Positions 1 to 9,000 of a DNA stretch of 37,914 nt are shown in pieces. Origin of the DNA: UBA3537 sp964219345 (GTDB lineage: Bacteria > Bacteroidota > Bacteroidia > Flavobacteriales > Flavobacteriaceae); assembly GCA_964219345.1 (NCBI GenBank), contig CAXPPN010000036.1:1-37914 (forward strand). The letters are read 5' to 3'. Every line of letters starts with the position of its first letter. Position 1 is the stretch's first letter. Position numbers and translations under genes: made by a program. Below the pieces are notes generated by a model. That model did no database searches and was not told the DNA's origin. It saw only the letters and a list, made by a program, of their open reading frames with translations.

Positions 1-149
1 GTCCAAGTTGTATTCGCAGTGATTGATCCACTAACAGAAACTACTGTTGGGTCTGAAGGACCTATTGTTGAACCATTGTCATCGTTTGATGAGCAACTAA
101 ATAAAGCTATTGTTGTAAGAACAGAAAAAGCTCCGATTGATTTTTTCAT
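1..149 (-). CDS. Surface lipoprotein, N-terminal part only (runs off left edge)
   Basis: The reverse strand from an ATG at 149 is open to the window edge, giving 49 residues. The N-terminus is a lipoprotein signal peptide: two lysines, a hydrophobic stretch, then L-F-S-C with the lipidated cysteine at residue 19. The mature start is Ser-Ser-Asn-Asp-Asp-Asn; acidic residues just after the cysteine resemble the lipoprotein export signal that sends Bacteroidota lipoproteins to the cell surface (family knowledge; surface location is inference). The following stretch, ending SGSITANTTW, resembles the opening of flavobacterial secreted proteins with parallel beta-helix repeats, but the rest of the gene is outside the window, so the function is unknown. 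It diverges from dgt across a 177-bp gap. Confidence 0.75.
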   Translation of the reverse strand, partial: MKKSIGAFSVLTTIALFSCSSNDDNGSTIGPSDPTVVSVSGSITANTTW

Positions 150-326
150 TATTTTAATATTTTTTTGATTTAATTAAAATGCAAATTAAATGCCTTTTCA
201 AGCCAAACTAGTTAATTGAAATTTACATTACTATTATCTATTTGTTATGAAAATTGACTAAAATCATCCAATTTGAAACATTAACTTAACATTGAAAATT
301 ACTATCTTGCACACATGAGTAATAGC
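150..326. other. Divergent intergenic region between the lipoprotein gene and dgt
   Basis: About 177 bp of strongly AT-rich sequence. The only promoter-like element is TATCTTG at 303-309, a shortened form of the Bacteroidota -7 box, placed 17 nt before the preferred dgt ATG at 327. No well-spaced -33 TTTG and no clear hairpin was seen. Confidence 0.4.
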
Positions 327-1667
327 ATGAATTGGGAACAATTATTATCCTTAAAACGACAAGGGGATACCAACAAACGCTTGCGTAACGAACAAGACGA
401 AACACGATTGGGATTTGATGTCGATTATGACCGTATTATTTTTTCTACAGAATTTAGAAGCCTGCAAGACAAAACTCAGGTGATCCCTCTTTCGTCTACT
501 GACTTTGTACATACACGTCTGACGCATAGTCTAGAAGTAAGTGTTGTGGCGCGGTCATTGGGAAGAAAAGCGGGTGTAAAAATTTTAGAAAAACACCCAG
601 CGTTGCAAGAAATACATGGCTATAAACCCAATGATTTTGGGGCTATTGTTGCCGCAGCGGCATTAGCACACGATATAGGAAATCCACCTTTTGGTCACTC
701 TGGAGAAAAGGCCATTGGACATTTTTTTAAACATAGTGTTGGACAACATTTTAAAAAAGAACTAACGCCCAAACAATATCAAGACCTTTGTGATTTTGAA
801 GGCAATGCCAATGGGTTTAAAATTTTAACTCAAGATTTGGAAGGTCAACCTGGAGGTTTACGCCTGAGCTATGCGACTCTAGGCGCTTTTACAAAATATC
901 CGAAAGCTTCGCTCCCCAAAAAGCCAACCCCACACATTGCTTCAAAAAAGTATGGGTTTTTTCAAAGCGAAGAAAACATATTTTTGGAAGTCGCAAAAGA
1001 ACTAGGACTTTTAAAAATAAACCCTAATGACCATCAATTTGTAAGACACCCGCTAACGTATTTGGTTGAAGCCGCAGACGACATTTGCTATACCATTATT
1101 GATTTTGAAGATGGAATTAATTTAGGTCTTATTGAAGAGGAATTTGCGCTAGAGTATTTAATTAACTTGGTTAGAGACAGCATTCAAACCAAAAAATATA
1201 ACGCGCTTCCAACAACACAAGCTAGAGTAAGCTATTTAAGAGCTTTGGCCATTGGAACTCTTATTGACGATGCCGTAGCTATTTTTATAAAAAATGAAAC
1301 TGCAATTTTAAATGGAACTTTTGATGTTTCACTACTAGAAAAAAGTAAATACCAAGCCCAAATAAATGACATTATAAAATTAAGTATAGAGCGAATTTAT
1401 AATGCAAAAGAAGTTATCGACAAAGAAATATCTGGTTTTGAAATTATCAATGAATTGCTTTTACGATTTACAACAGCGGTGAATAATTGTCATGAAAACA
1501 AAGCCAGTAGTTACGATAATCTTTTAATGAAATCACTTCCAGAAGATATGGAACTTCAGCACCAGAAGTTGTATAAACGTTTGATGGGCGTATGCTCTGT
1601 GGTCGCCTCCTATTCCGATAGTAAAGCGGTATTGATGTATAAAAAACTCAAGGGGTTGACGTTCTAA
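327..1667 (+). CDS. dgt: dGTP triphosphohydrolase, HD superfamily
   Basis: Hydrolyses dGTP (in many homologues also other dNTPs) to the nucleoside and triphosphate, so it trims the deoxynucleotide pool in the cytoplasm. The frame gives 446 residues from ATG 327. The HD metal site is visible: His in THSLEV (residue 67) and the HD pair in ALAHDIGNPPFGH (residues 115-116), after the RLTHS segment typical of the bacterial Dgt family. An in-frame ATG at 315 would add MSNS; 327 is preferred because family members start at MNWEQLLSLKRQ and the weak -7 box at 303-309 would leave 315 with almost no leader. The gene converges with dxs, and the two stop codons overlap by two bases. Length and motifs look intact. 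Confidence 0.9.
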   Translation: MNWEQLLSLKRQGDTNKRLRNEQDETRLGFDVDYDRIIFSTEFRSLQDKTQVIPLSSTDFVHTRLTHSLEVSVVARSLGRKAGVKILEKHPALQEIHGYKPNDFGAIVAAAALAHDIGNPPFGHSGEKAIGHFFKHSVGQHFKKELTPKQYQDLCDFEGNANGFKILTQDLEGQPGGLRLSYATLGAFTKYPKASLPKKPTPHIASKKYGFFQSEENIFLEVAKELGLLKINPNDHQFVRHPLTYLVEAADDICYTIIDFEDGINLGLIEEEFALEYLINLVRDSIQTKKYNALPTTQARVSYLRALAIGTLIDDAVAIFIKNETAILNGTFDVSLLEKSKYQAQINDIIKLSIERIYNAKEVIDKEISGFEIINELLLRFTTAVNNCHENKASSYDNLLMKSLPEDMELQHQKLYKRLMGVCSVVASYSDSKAVLMYKKLKGLTF

Positions 1668-3415
1668 AGGGTTTTTAGAAAAACTCTTAGTGCATCATCA
1701 TCAAGTCCTAGCTGTCTTTGCAGTTCCTTAGTGGTACCATGTTCTATAAATTCATCTGGAATGCCTTTAGTATAAATGGGATTTTTAAAGTTATGCTGCG
1801 CTGCAAACTCTAAAACAGCACTTCCAAATCCCCCATGAATTGTTCCATTTTCTACGGTTACAATGGTAGAGTAATTTTTAAAAATAGCTTTTAATAAGCG
1901 TTCATCAAGGGGTTTTATAAAACGCATATCAAAATGAGCGATTTCTAAGTTTTCAATAGCATTTTGAACATTATTTGCAATAGCACCTACAGAAAGCACT
2001 GCAATTTTTTGCCCCTCTTGAAGCTGAACTCCTGTTCCAATAGTCATCGTCTCAAAATCCTGTTTCCAATTCAAAATCTTGCCATGCCCTCTGGGGTAAC
2101 GTATGGCAATAGGATGTTCCAATCCTTGCTGTGCCGTATACATTATATTTCTTAGTTCAATTTCATTTCTTGGGGCAACAATAATCAGGTTAGGAATACA
2201 ACGCAAATAGGCAATATCAAAAACACCGTGGTGTGTAGCCCCATCTTGACCAACAAGTCCGGCACGGTCCAAACAAAATATAACGGGTAAATTTTGTAAT
2301 GCAACATCGTGAATCACTTGATCATATGCACGTTGTAAAAACGTGGAATATATGGCGCAAAAAGGAACTAATCCTTGTGTTGCCATACCTGCAGCCAAAG
2401 TGACGGCATGTTGTTCGGCGATTCCAACATCAAAAGCGCGTTTTGGAAAAGCTTCCATCATAAATTTTAAAGAACTTCCGGTTGGCATAGCAGGAGTTAT
2501 TCCTACAATATTTTTATTTTCTTTAGCGAGTTCTACAAGAGTTTTTCCAAAAACATCCTGAAACTTAGGCGGAAGATGCGCTTTATTGGAAGGAATTAAA
2601 TCTCCAGTTTTGGCATTAAATTTCCCAGGAGCGTGGTAGACTACTTGATTGTCTTCGGCTTGTTTTAGACCTTTTCCTTTGGTGGTAATCACATGCAAAA
2701 ACTTTGGCCCTTCAACTTTTTTTAGACGTTCCAATTCTAAAACTAAAGCATCGAGGTCATGTCCATCAAAAGGGCCAGAATAATCAAAATTCAAAGCTTC
2801 AAAAATATTGTCCTGTTTTTGTGTGCCTTTTTTGACATTGGTTAAATATTGTTTGAGTGCCCCCACACTTGGATCAATTCCAATGGCATTATCATTTAAA
2901 ATCACCAACAAATTGGCCTTGGTAACACCGGCATGATTTAAACCTTCAAAAGCCATTCCACCAGCAATAGAAGCATCTCCAATGATTGCAATATGGTGTT
3001 TTTGAAGCCCTTTGAGTTGACTTGCAATGGCCATTCCTAGTGCCGCAGAAATAGATGTTGAAGCATGACCAGTTCCAAAAGTGTCAAATATACTTTCGCT
3101 ACGTTTTGGGAAACCACTAATACCACCTAATTGCCTATTGGTATCAAAAATGTTCTTTCTTCCTGTTAAAATTTTGTGCACGTATGCCTGATGGCCAACA
3201 TCCCAAAGCAGTATATCCTCTGGTGTTTCAAAAACATAGTGCAATGCAATAGTGAGTTCCACGACTCCCAAACTTGCGCCTAGATGTCCTTCTTTGGAAG
3301 CCACAATTTTGATGATAAATGCTCTTAATTCTTGAGCAAGTTGTGGCAACTCCTCTTTTGCTAAGCCTCGCAAATCTTGTGGATGATTGATATGGTGTAT
3401 TAATTTTTTTTGCAC
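1664..3415 (-). CDS. dxs: 1-deoxy-D-xylulose-5-phosphate synthase
   Basis: First enzyme of the MEP isoprenoid pathway: it condenses pyruvate and glyceraldehyde 3-phosphate using thiamine diphosphate. Counting from GTG 3415, the protein is 583 residues, usual for flavobacterial DXS. Visible motifs are WDVGHQAYVHK (about 71-80), the TPP-binding GDASIAGG with the downstream NDN (about 146-176), and the transketolase-type glutamate in DVGIAEQHAV (about residue 334). The frame continues upstream to a TTG at 3430, but GTG 3415 gives the family start (VQKKLIHHINHPQDLR) and there is no upstream in-frame ATG. A TATTTTTG box ends only 4 nt before this GTG, so the mRNA may be leaderless. It diverges from tadA and converges with dgt. 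The isoprenoid link to the prenyl synthase at 12519 is functional only, not an operon. Confidence 0.93.
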   Translation of the reverse strand: MQKKLIHHINHPQDLRGLAKEELPQLAQELRAFIIKIVASKEGHLGASLGVVELTIALHYVFETPEDILLWDVGHQAYVHKILTGRKNIFDTNRQLGGISGFPKRSESIFDTFGTGHASTSISAALGMAIASQLKGLQKHHIAIIGDASIAGGMAFEGLNHAGVTKANLLVILNDNAIGIDPSVGALKQYLTNVKKGTQKQDNIFEALNFDYSGPFDGHDLDALVLELERLKKVEGPKFLHVITTKGKGLKQAEDNQVVYHAPGKFNAKTGDLIPSNKAHLPPKFQDVFGKTLVELAKENKNIVGITPAMPTGSSLKFMMEAFPKRAFDVGIAEQHAVTLAAGMATQGLVPFCAIYSTFLQRAYDQVIHDVALQNLPVIFCLDRAGLVGQDGATHHGVFDIAYLRCIPNLIIVAPRNEIELRNIMYTAQQGLEHPIAIRYPRGHGKILNWKQDFETMTIGTGVQLQEGQKIAVLSVGAIANNVQNAIENLEIAHFDMRFIKPLDERLLKAIFKNYSTIVTVENGTIHGGFGSAVLEFAAQHNFKNPIYTKGIPDEFIEHGTTKELQRQLGLDDDALRVFLKTL

Positions 3416-3419
3416 AGTA

Positions 3420-3449
3420 CAAAAATACAAGATTGAAATTGTATTTTTG
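3420..3449. promoter_or_regulatory. Divergent dxs/tadA control region: inverted repeat with back-to-back -7 boxes
   Basis: A perfect 9-bp inverted repeat, CAAAAATAC at 3420-3428 and GTATTTTTG at 3441-3449, has a 12-bp spacer. Each arm contains TATTTTTG, which fits the Bacteroidota -7 consensus TAnnTTTG: reading left for dxs (3427 to 3420) and right for tadA (3442 to 3449). No TTTG at the expected -33 position was found on either strand, so promoter activity is plausible but unproven. The dyad may simply be two -7 boxes, or an operator acting on both genes. Confidence 0.5.
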
Positions 3450-3483
3450 CTTGATAATCAAGATTTAATGCTGAGATGATATT

Positions 3484-3933
3484 ATGGAAGCACTATTTGA
3501 TGATGCCTATTTTATGAAAAAAGCCTTAACGGAAGCCGAAATGGCTTTTGAAAAAGGCGAAGTGCCTGTTGGGGCTGTTGTTGTGGTCGATAACCAAATT
3601 ATTGCACGAGCGCATAACTTAACCAAACTTCTAAATGATGTGACTGCCCATGCCGAAATGCAAGCCATTACTGCTGCTGCTAACTTCTTAGGAGGGAAAT
3701 ATCTACAAAACTGTACATTGTATGTTACCTTAGAGCCTTGCCAAATGTGTGCTGGAGCGCTCTATTGGAGTCAAATTTCTAGAGTGGTCTATGGTGCCAA
3801 AGACCATGAACGAGGGTTTACAACAATGGGAACCTCATTACACCCAAAAACAAAAATCGTTGGGGGGCTATTAGCCGAAGAAGCATCAGAAATATTAAAA
3901 CGCTTTTTTATCCAAAAACGTAATTTGAATTAA
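3484..3933 (+). CDS. tadA: tRNA adenosine(34) deaminase
   Basis: Converts adenosine 34 of tRNA-Arg(ACG) to inosine, letting it read CGU, CGC and CGA. The 149-residue protein has the cytidine/deoxycytidylate deaminase zinc site: HAE at residues 56-58 (H56 ligand, E58 proton shuttle) and P85-C86-x-x-C89 as the other ligands. The segments EKGEVPVGAV and LEPCQMCAGA are typical of bacterial TadA. Length matches the family (150-165). ATG 3484 is the natural start, about 35 nt after the -7-like box at 3442-3449. The stop lies 8 bp from the convergent stop of the small membrane protein. A guanine deaminase-like role is less likely given the motif context. Confidence 0.9.
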   Translation: MEALFDDAYFMKKALTEAEMAFEKGEVPVGAVVVVDNQIIARAHNLTKLLNDVTAHAEMQAITAAANFLGGKYLQNCTLYVTLEPCQMCAGALYWSQISRVVYGAKDHERGFTTMGTSLHPKTKIVGGLLAEEASEILKRFFIQKRNLN

Positions 3934-3941
3934 TTTTAAGT

Positions 3942-4205
3942 TTATTCAAAATCTCTCATTTTATCAAGATTTTCTTTATTAAGCATATAGTCCGAGGCCT
4001 TTTTGTCTTTCCAGTGGTAATAGGAAAATAGAGGAAATACAATAAAAAACAAACCTGCAACGCCAAAGCCAATAAGTTTTTTTTGTGAAAGTGCTATGTC
4101 TTGCGCTTTTATGGTGGCATTTGTGGTATGAGAATCGGGGATGCAAAATCCTAAAATTATGCTACCAATGGCACAAATAAAAAGAAACCAAATAAGATAT
4201 TTCAT
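3942..4205 (-). CDS. Small two-helix membrane protein of unknown function
   Basis: An 87-residue protein with two predicted membrane helices (about residues 3-20 and 43-63), a short polar link between them and a charged tail ending KMRDFE. I do not recognise a named family. The first helix is followed by a cysteine (residue 21) preceded by Gly-Phe, a poor lipobox, so a lipoprotein is unlikely. It starts 12 bp downstream of the aspS stop and is read in the same direction, so it is probably co-transcribed with aspS. A codon-like sequence with a clean start supports a real gene; its function cannot be read from the sequence. Confidence 0.7.
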   Translation of the reverse strand: MKYLIWFLFICAIGSIILGFCIPDSHTTNATIKAQDIALSQKKLIGFGVAGLFFIVFPLFSYYHWKDKKASDYMLNKENLDKMRDFE

Positions 4206-4217
4206 GAGTTGAAATTT

Positions 4218-5963
4218 TTATGTTGTTTTCAGCCCAAGTTCGTCCAATTGACTATGGTCAATAGGCGCAGGGGCATCAATCATGACGTCTCTACCAGAGT
4301 TGTTTTTTGGAAACGCAATAAAATCACGAATGGTTTCTTGGCCACCCAAAATGGCCACCAATCGATCTAGACCAAAAGCAATTCCACCATGTGGCGGTGC
4401 ACCATATTCAAAGGCATTCATTAAAAATCCAAATTGGGCTTTGGCCTCTTCTTTGGTAAAGCCTAAATGGTCAAACATTAGTGCTTGTGTTTCTTTATCA
4501 TGTATTCGTATAGAACCACCACCAATTTCGTTGCCATTAAGGACAAGATCGTAGGCATTGGCTTTGACTTCTCCGGGTTTGGAATCTAGTAATTCTATTT
4601 GTCCGGGTTTAGGCGAAGTAAACGGATGGTGCATAGCATGATAACGTTCAGTATCTTCGTCCCATTCCAATAAAGGAAAATCCACAACCCAAAGGGGTGC
4701 AAATTCGTTGGGTTTTCTTAAGCCTAATCGTTCTGCCATTTCCATACGTAATGCGCTTAGTTGCGCATGGACTTTGTTAGTTTCGCCAGAGAGTACACAA
4801 ATAAGGTCACCGGCTTTTGCATTTGTAGCTTTTGCCCAATTGGCCAAATCGTTTTGATCATAAAATTTATCAATAGAAGATTTATAAGTACCATCTTCGT
4901 TACAACGTACATAAACCATACCTAAAGCGCCAATTTGTGGTCTTTTTACCCAATCAATAAGTTGATCAATTTCTTTTCTGGAATATGAATTTCCATTTGG
5001 AACTGCAATACCTACCACTAATTCGGCCGAATTGAATACCTTAAAATCTTTATGTTGTGTAACCTCGTTAAGTTCGCCAAACTCCATTCCAAAACGTATG
5101 TCCGGTTTGTCGTTGCCATAACGTTTCATGGCCTCATCAAAGGTCATTCTTGGAAATTCTGCGACATCCACCCCATTTATTTCTTTAATTAAATGACGTG
5201 TTAAACCTTCAAAGGTATTTAAAACGTCTTCCTGCTCTACAAAGGCCATTTCGCAGTCAATTTGCGTAAATTCCGGTTGACGATCGGCACGTAGGTCCTC
5301 GTCTCTAAAGCATTTGACAATTTGGAAGTATTTGTCCATACCACCAACCATTAATAGCTGTTTGAACGTTTGTGGCGATTGTGGTAGTGCATAAAATTGT
5401 CCTTCATTCATTCGGCTAGGCACTACAAAATCTCTTGCGCCTTCTGGTGTAGATTTAATTAAATAAGGGGTTTCCACCTCAATAAAACCATCTTTAGATA
5501 AATAGTTGCGAACTTCTTGTGTGACTTTGTGTCTGAAAATCAAATTTTCTTTTACAGGATTCCTTCTAATATCCAAATAGCGGTATTTCATTCGAAGTTC
5601 TTCGCCACCATCTGTTTGATCTTCAATGGTAAATGGAGGTAATTTTGCATCGTTAAGAACGGTTAGTTCTGAAACAAGTATCTCAATCTCACCAGTTGGG
5701 ATATTTGGGTTTTTAGAAGCCCGTTCAATAACTGTTCCTGTAATTTGAATGACATATTCGCGGCCTAAATTTCTGGCCACTTCCATCAGTTTTTCATCAG
5801 TACGATCCGCATCAAAAACAAGTTGAGTGATGCCATAGCGGTCGCGTAAATCTACCCAAGCCACAAATCCTTTGTCTCTAGATTTTTGAACCCACCCCGC
5901 AAGGGTAACTTCTTTATTGATGTGTGATGCTCTAAGTTCACCACAATGATGCGTTCTGTACAT
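4218..5963 (-). CDS. aspS: Aspartyl-tRNA synthetase, bacterial type
   Basis: Charges tRNA-Asp with aspartate (class II synthetase, cytoplasm). The 581 residues contain an N-terminal OB-fold anticodon-binding domain (about 1-105, GWVQKSRDKGFVAWVDLRDR), motif 1 region (about 140-165), motif 2 with FRDEDLRADRQPEFTQIDCE (219-238), a bacterial GAD-type insertion between motifs 2 and 3, and motif 3 GLDRLVAILGG (531-541). The GAD insertion and length (about 580-590) mark the bacterial rather than archaeal form. ATG 5963 is the family start (MYRTHHCGELR). A TAAATTTG box lies 18 nt upstream. The efflux pump gene ends 53 bp upstream on the same strand, so some read-through is possible, but aspS probably has its own promoter. 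Confidence 0.95.
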   Translation of the reverse strand: MYRTHHCGELRASHINKEVTLAGWVQKSRDKGFVAWVDLRDRYGITQLVFDADRTDEKLMEVARNLGREYVIQITGTVIERASKNPNIPTGEIEILVSELTVLNDAKLPPFTIEDQTDGGEELRMKYRYLDIRRNPVKENLIFRHKVTQEVRNYLSKDGFIEVETPYLIKSTPEGARDFVVPSRMNEGQFYALPQSPQTFKQLLMVGGMDKYFQIVKCFRDEDLRADRQPEFTQIDCEMAFVEQEDVLNTFEGLTRHLIKEINGVDVAEFPRMTFDEAMKRYGNDKPDIRFGMEFGELNEVTQHKDFKVFNSAELVVGIAVPNGNSYSRKEIDQLIDWVKRPQIGALGMVYVRCNEDGTYKSSIDKFYDQNDLANWAKATNAKAGDLICVLSGETNKVHAQLSALRMEMAERLGLRKPNEFAPLWVVDFPLLEWDEDTERYHAMHHPFTSPKPGQIELLDSKPGEVKANAYDLVLNGNEIGGGSIRIHDKETQALMFDHLGFTKEEAKAQFGFLMNAFEYGAPPHGGIAFGLDRLVAILGGQETIRDFIAFPKNNSGRDVMIDAPAPIDHSQLDELGLKTT

Positions 5964-5981
5964 TTAATTCGTTTAGTTGGG

Positions 5982-5989
5982 CAAATTTA
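5982..5989 (-). promoter_or_regulatory. -7 box of the aspS promoter
   Basis: On the minus strand 5989 to 5982 reads TAAATTTG, an exact match to TAnnTTTG, 18 nt before the aspS ATG. The -33 region is imperfect (TTTC about 17 nt upstream). Confidence 0.45.
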
Positions 5990-6016
5990 ACATTATTATA
6001 TTAAAAGAAAGGACTT

Positions 6017-9000
6017 CTAAGAGGCAACATTCACTTTTTTGGTTTTTATTTTATTGATTAAATAATACAAAATTGGTACAACAACCAGAGTGAGGAAGGT
6101 AGCAAAAGTAAGACCATAGATAATGGCCCAGCCCATTGGTCCCCAAAAAGCTACATTTTCTCCACCTATATAAAAATTAGGGTTCAGTTCTGTCACCAGT
6201 GTTTTGAAATTAATATTTATTCCAAGTGCTAATGGCAAAAGTCCCAAAATTGTAGTCATTGCTGTAAGAAGCACCGGTCTAAGACGTGTTTTTCCGCCTT
6301 CAACCACACATTCTAAAAGCTGAGAAGAGCTGAGTTTTTCAGATGAATTAAGGTTCAATTCTTTTCTTTTTCTAGCAATAATCAAATTGATATAATCAAT
6401 AAGAACTATGGCATTGTTTACCACAATTCCAGCCAATGAAATGATTCCAATCATTGTCATCAAAATCACAAAATCCATTCTAAAAATAAGTAAGCCAAAT
6501 AGGACACCAATTAGACTTAAAAACACCGATATAGAAATAATAATTGGTGTTGTTGCTGAGTTGAATTGTGCCACTAAAATGAGAAATATAATAGATACCG
6601 CAATAAGAAGAGCTTTGCTTAGAAAAGCCATTTCTTTGGCTTGCTTTTCTTGTTCGCCAGTAAAGTTGATATTGACGCCTTTTGGGATTTCAAAATCCGT
6701 TATCAATTCACGAATATTGTCATTGACTTGCGTAGGGTTATAGTCGTTAAGGACATTGGAGTAAAGCGTTACCACACGATCCAAATCAATGCGCTTTACA
6801 GCACTAAAACTCGATTGGTTTTCGGTCGTGGCAATGGCCGAAATTGGGACTTGTTTTATCTGTCCACTGCCTTGATCTCTAAATGTTATTTTTTGATTTA
6901 ACAATGCTGTTCTGTTATATCTGAATTTTTCATTCAAACGGATGTTAATGGGATAATCATCTGTTAAGTCTTTGTATGTAGACACTTCTTTTCCATAAAG
7001 CGCTGTTCTAAGGTTGGCGCCAATTTGACCTGTTGAAACACCGAGTCGTCTTGCTTTTTGTCGATCAACACTGACTAATAGTTCGGGTTTCCCTTGATCA
7101 ATATCGAGTTTTAGTTCTTCAATTCCTGGAATATTGGCCGCATTTATAAATGCTTTTAAGTTGTTGGCCGTTTCTAGAATTAACTCATAATCATCACCTT
7201 TAATTTCTAAATTAATAGGAGAGCCTGTTGGAGGTCCGTCGGCAGGTTTATCCACAACGATACTTACACCAGGATAATTATTTATGACATTTCGAATATC
7301 AATCAAAACTTGCTCAGAACTAACACCTTGGCGGTCTTGGAATTTTACAAAATCAATAGTAATTCTTGCTTTGTTTGGTGTATTTCCACCCGATTGCCCT
7401 TTACTCGGATCGGAAGTGCCTTCGCCAACTTGACCAATAACAGAAGTTACTAAAAAATTCTCCCCGTCTTTTTCATATTTTTTCAAGTGATTTTCAATAT
7501 CTGCTTCAATTCTTTTGGAAAGCAAATTGGTGTCTTCAATATCTGTTCCAATAGGATATTCTAAAAATACAAACACTTGTTTGGCTTCAGTATTTGGGAA
7601 AAACAAAACTTTGGGCGGAAAAGTACTCATAAGCCCAATGGCTACAAAAAGCAACGCAAATGTACCAACAACAATAGCATATGGTTTTTTGCCTTTTAAG
7701 TTTTTTATGAGGAATTTTTCATAAATATTTTCCAATTTATTGACGAATGTTACTTTGTCTTTTTTTGGTGCAATTTTCATATAAAGTGAAATCAACATAG
7801 GGTTGATGACCAATGCCACAAACAACGAAGAACTGAGTACAATAATAAGTGTTATGGGCAACCATTGCATAAATTTTCCAATAATACCGTCCCACAAAAT
7901 AAGAGGGAAAAATGCGGCTAGGGTTGTAGCCGTTGAAGCAATAATAGGCAAAGCAACTTCGCCAACACCAAGTTTTGCAGCTTTCATTCGAGGCATGCCT
8001 TCGTCCATTAAACGATAGACGTTCTCTACAACCACAATACCATTATCTACCAACATTCCCAGTGCAATAACTAGCGAAAACAATACCATAGTGTTGAGGG
8101 TTACCCCTATTGAACTTAAGATGATAAAGGAAAGAAACATTGATAACGGAATTGCTATTCCTACAAATAATGCATTTCTAAACCCTAAGAAAAAGTATAG
8201 CACTGCAACGACCAAAATAACTCCAAGAACGATGCTGTTTTCCAAATCGGCTACCATGGTTCTTGTATCGTTGGACTGATCGTTTGTTTTTGAAATTACC
8301 AGATTGTTTGGAAATACACTTGCTTTAGATTCTTCAATTATTGCATCTATTTTTGAAGAGGCTTTAAGTAAATTTTGTCCACTTCTTTTTTTGACATCTA
8401 GCATCACAACAGGCTGTGAATATTCTCTGGCGTAACTTTGTTTTTCTTGCTCTTTAAATTGGACTTCTGCAATATCACGCAGGTAAACAATGTTGCCTTT
8501 TTCACTTTTAACAATAATATTTTGTACTCCCAGAGGATCTTTAAATTCTCCGACCACACGAACAGTTCGTCGTATTCCATTTTCTAGAATATCGCCACCA
8601 GATACGCTTCGGTTTTCATAAGCTATTGCATTTTCTATGTCATTAAAACTAATTTTTGAAGCTTCCATTTTATATAAATCAACAGCAACTTCCAGTTCTT
8701 TTTCTTGAATACCACGAATATCTACACTAGAAATTTCAGCTAATTTTTCAATCTCATCTTCCAAATGCTCACCATATTCTTTAAGTTGATCCATTGAAAA
8801 ATCTCCAGAAAGATTGATGTTCATAATAGGCATTTGCTCACTAAAATTCATTTCGGTGATGCTAGGTTCTGTCGGCAAATCTTTTGGAAAATCCTTGTCT
8901 GCCATTGCAATATCGACCTTATCTTTGACCTTTTGTAACGCCTCAGAAGGGGTAATGTCAAAATTAAATTCAACATTAATACTCGAGTATCCTTGAATGG

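Noticed and set aside
168..177. Palindrome TTTAATTAAA upstream of dgt
   Set aside because: A 10-bp A-T palindrome is expected by chance in sequence this AT-rich and is not near a promoter box.
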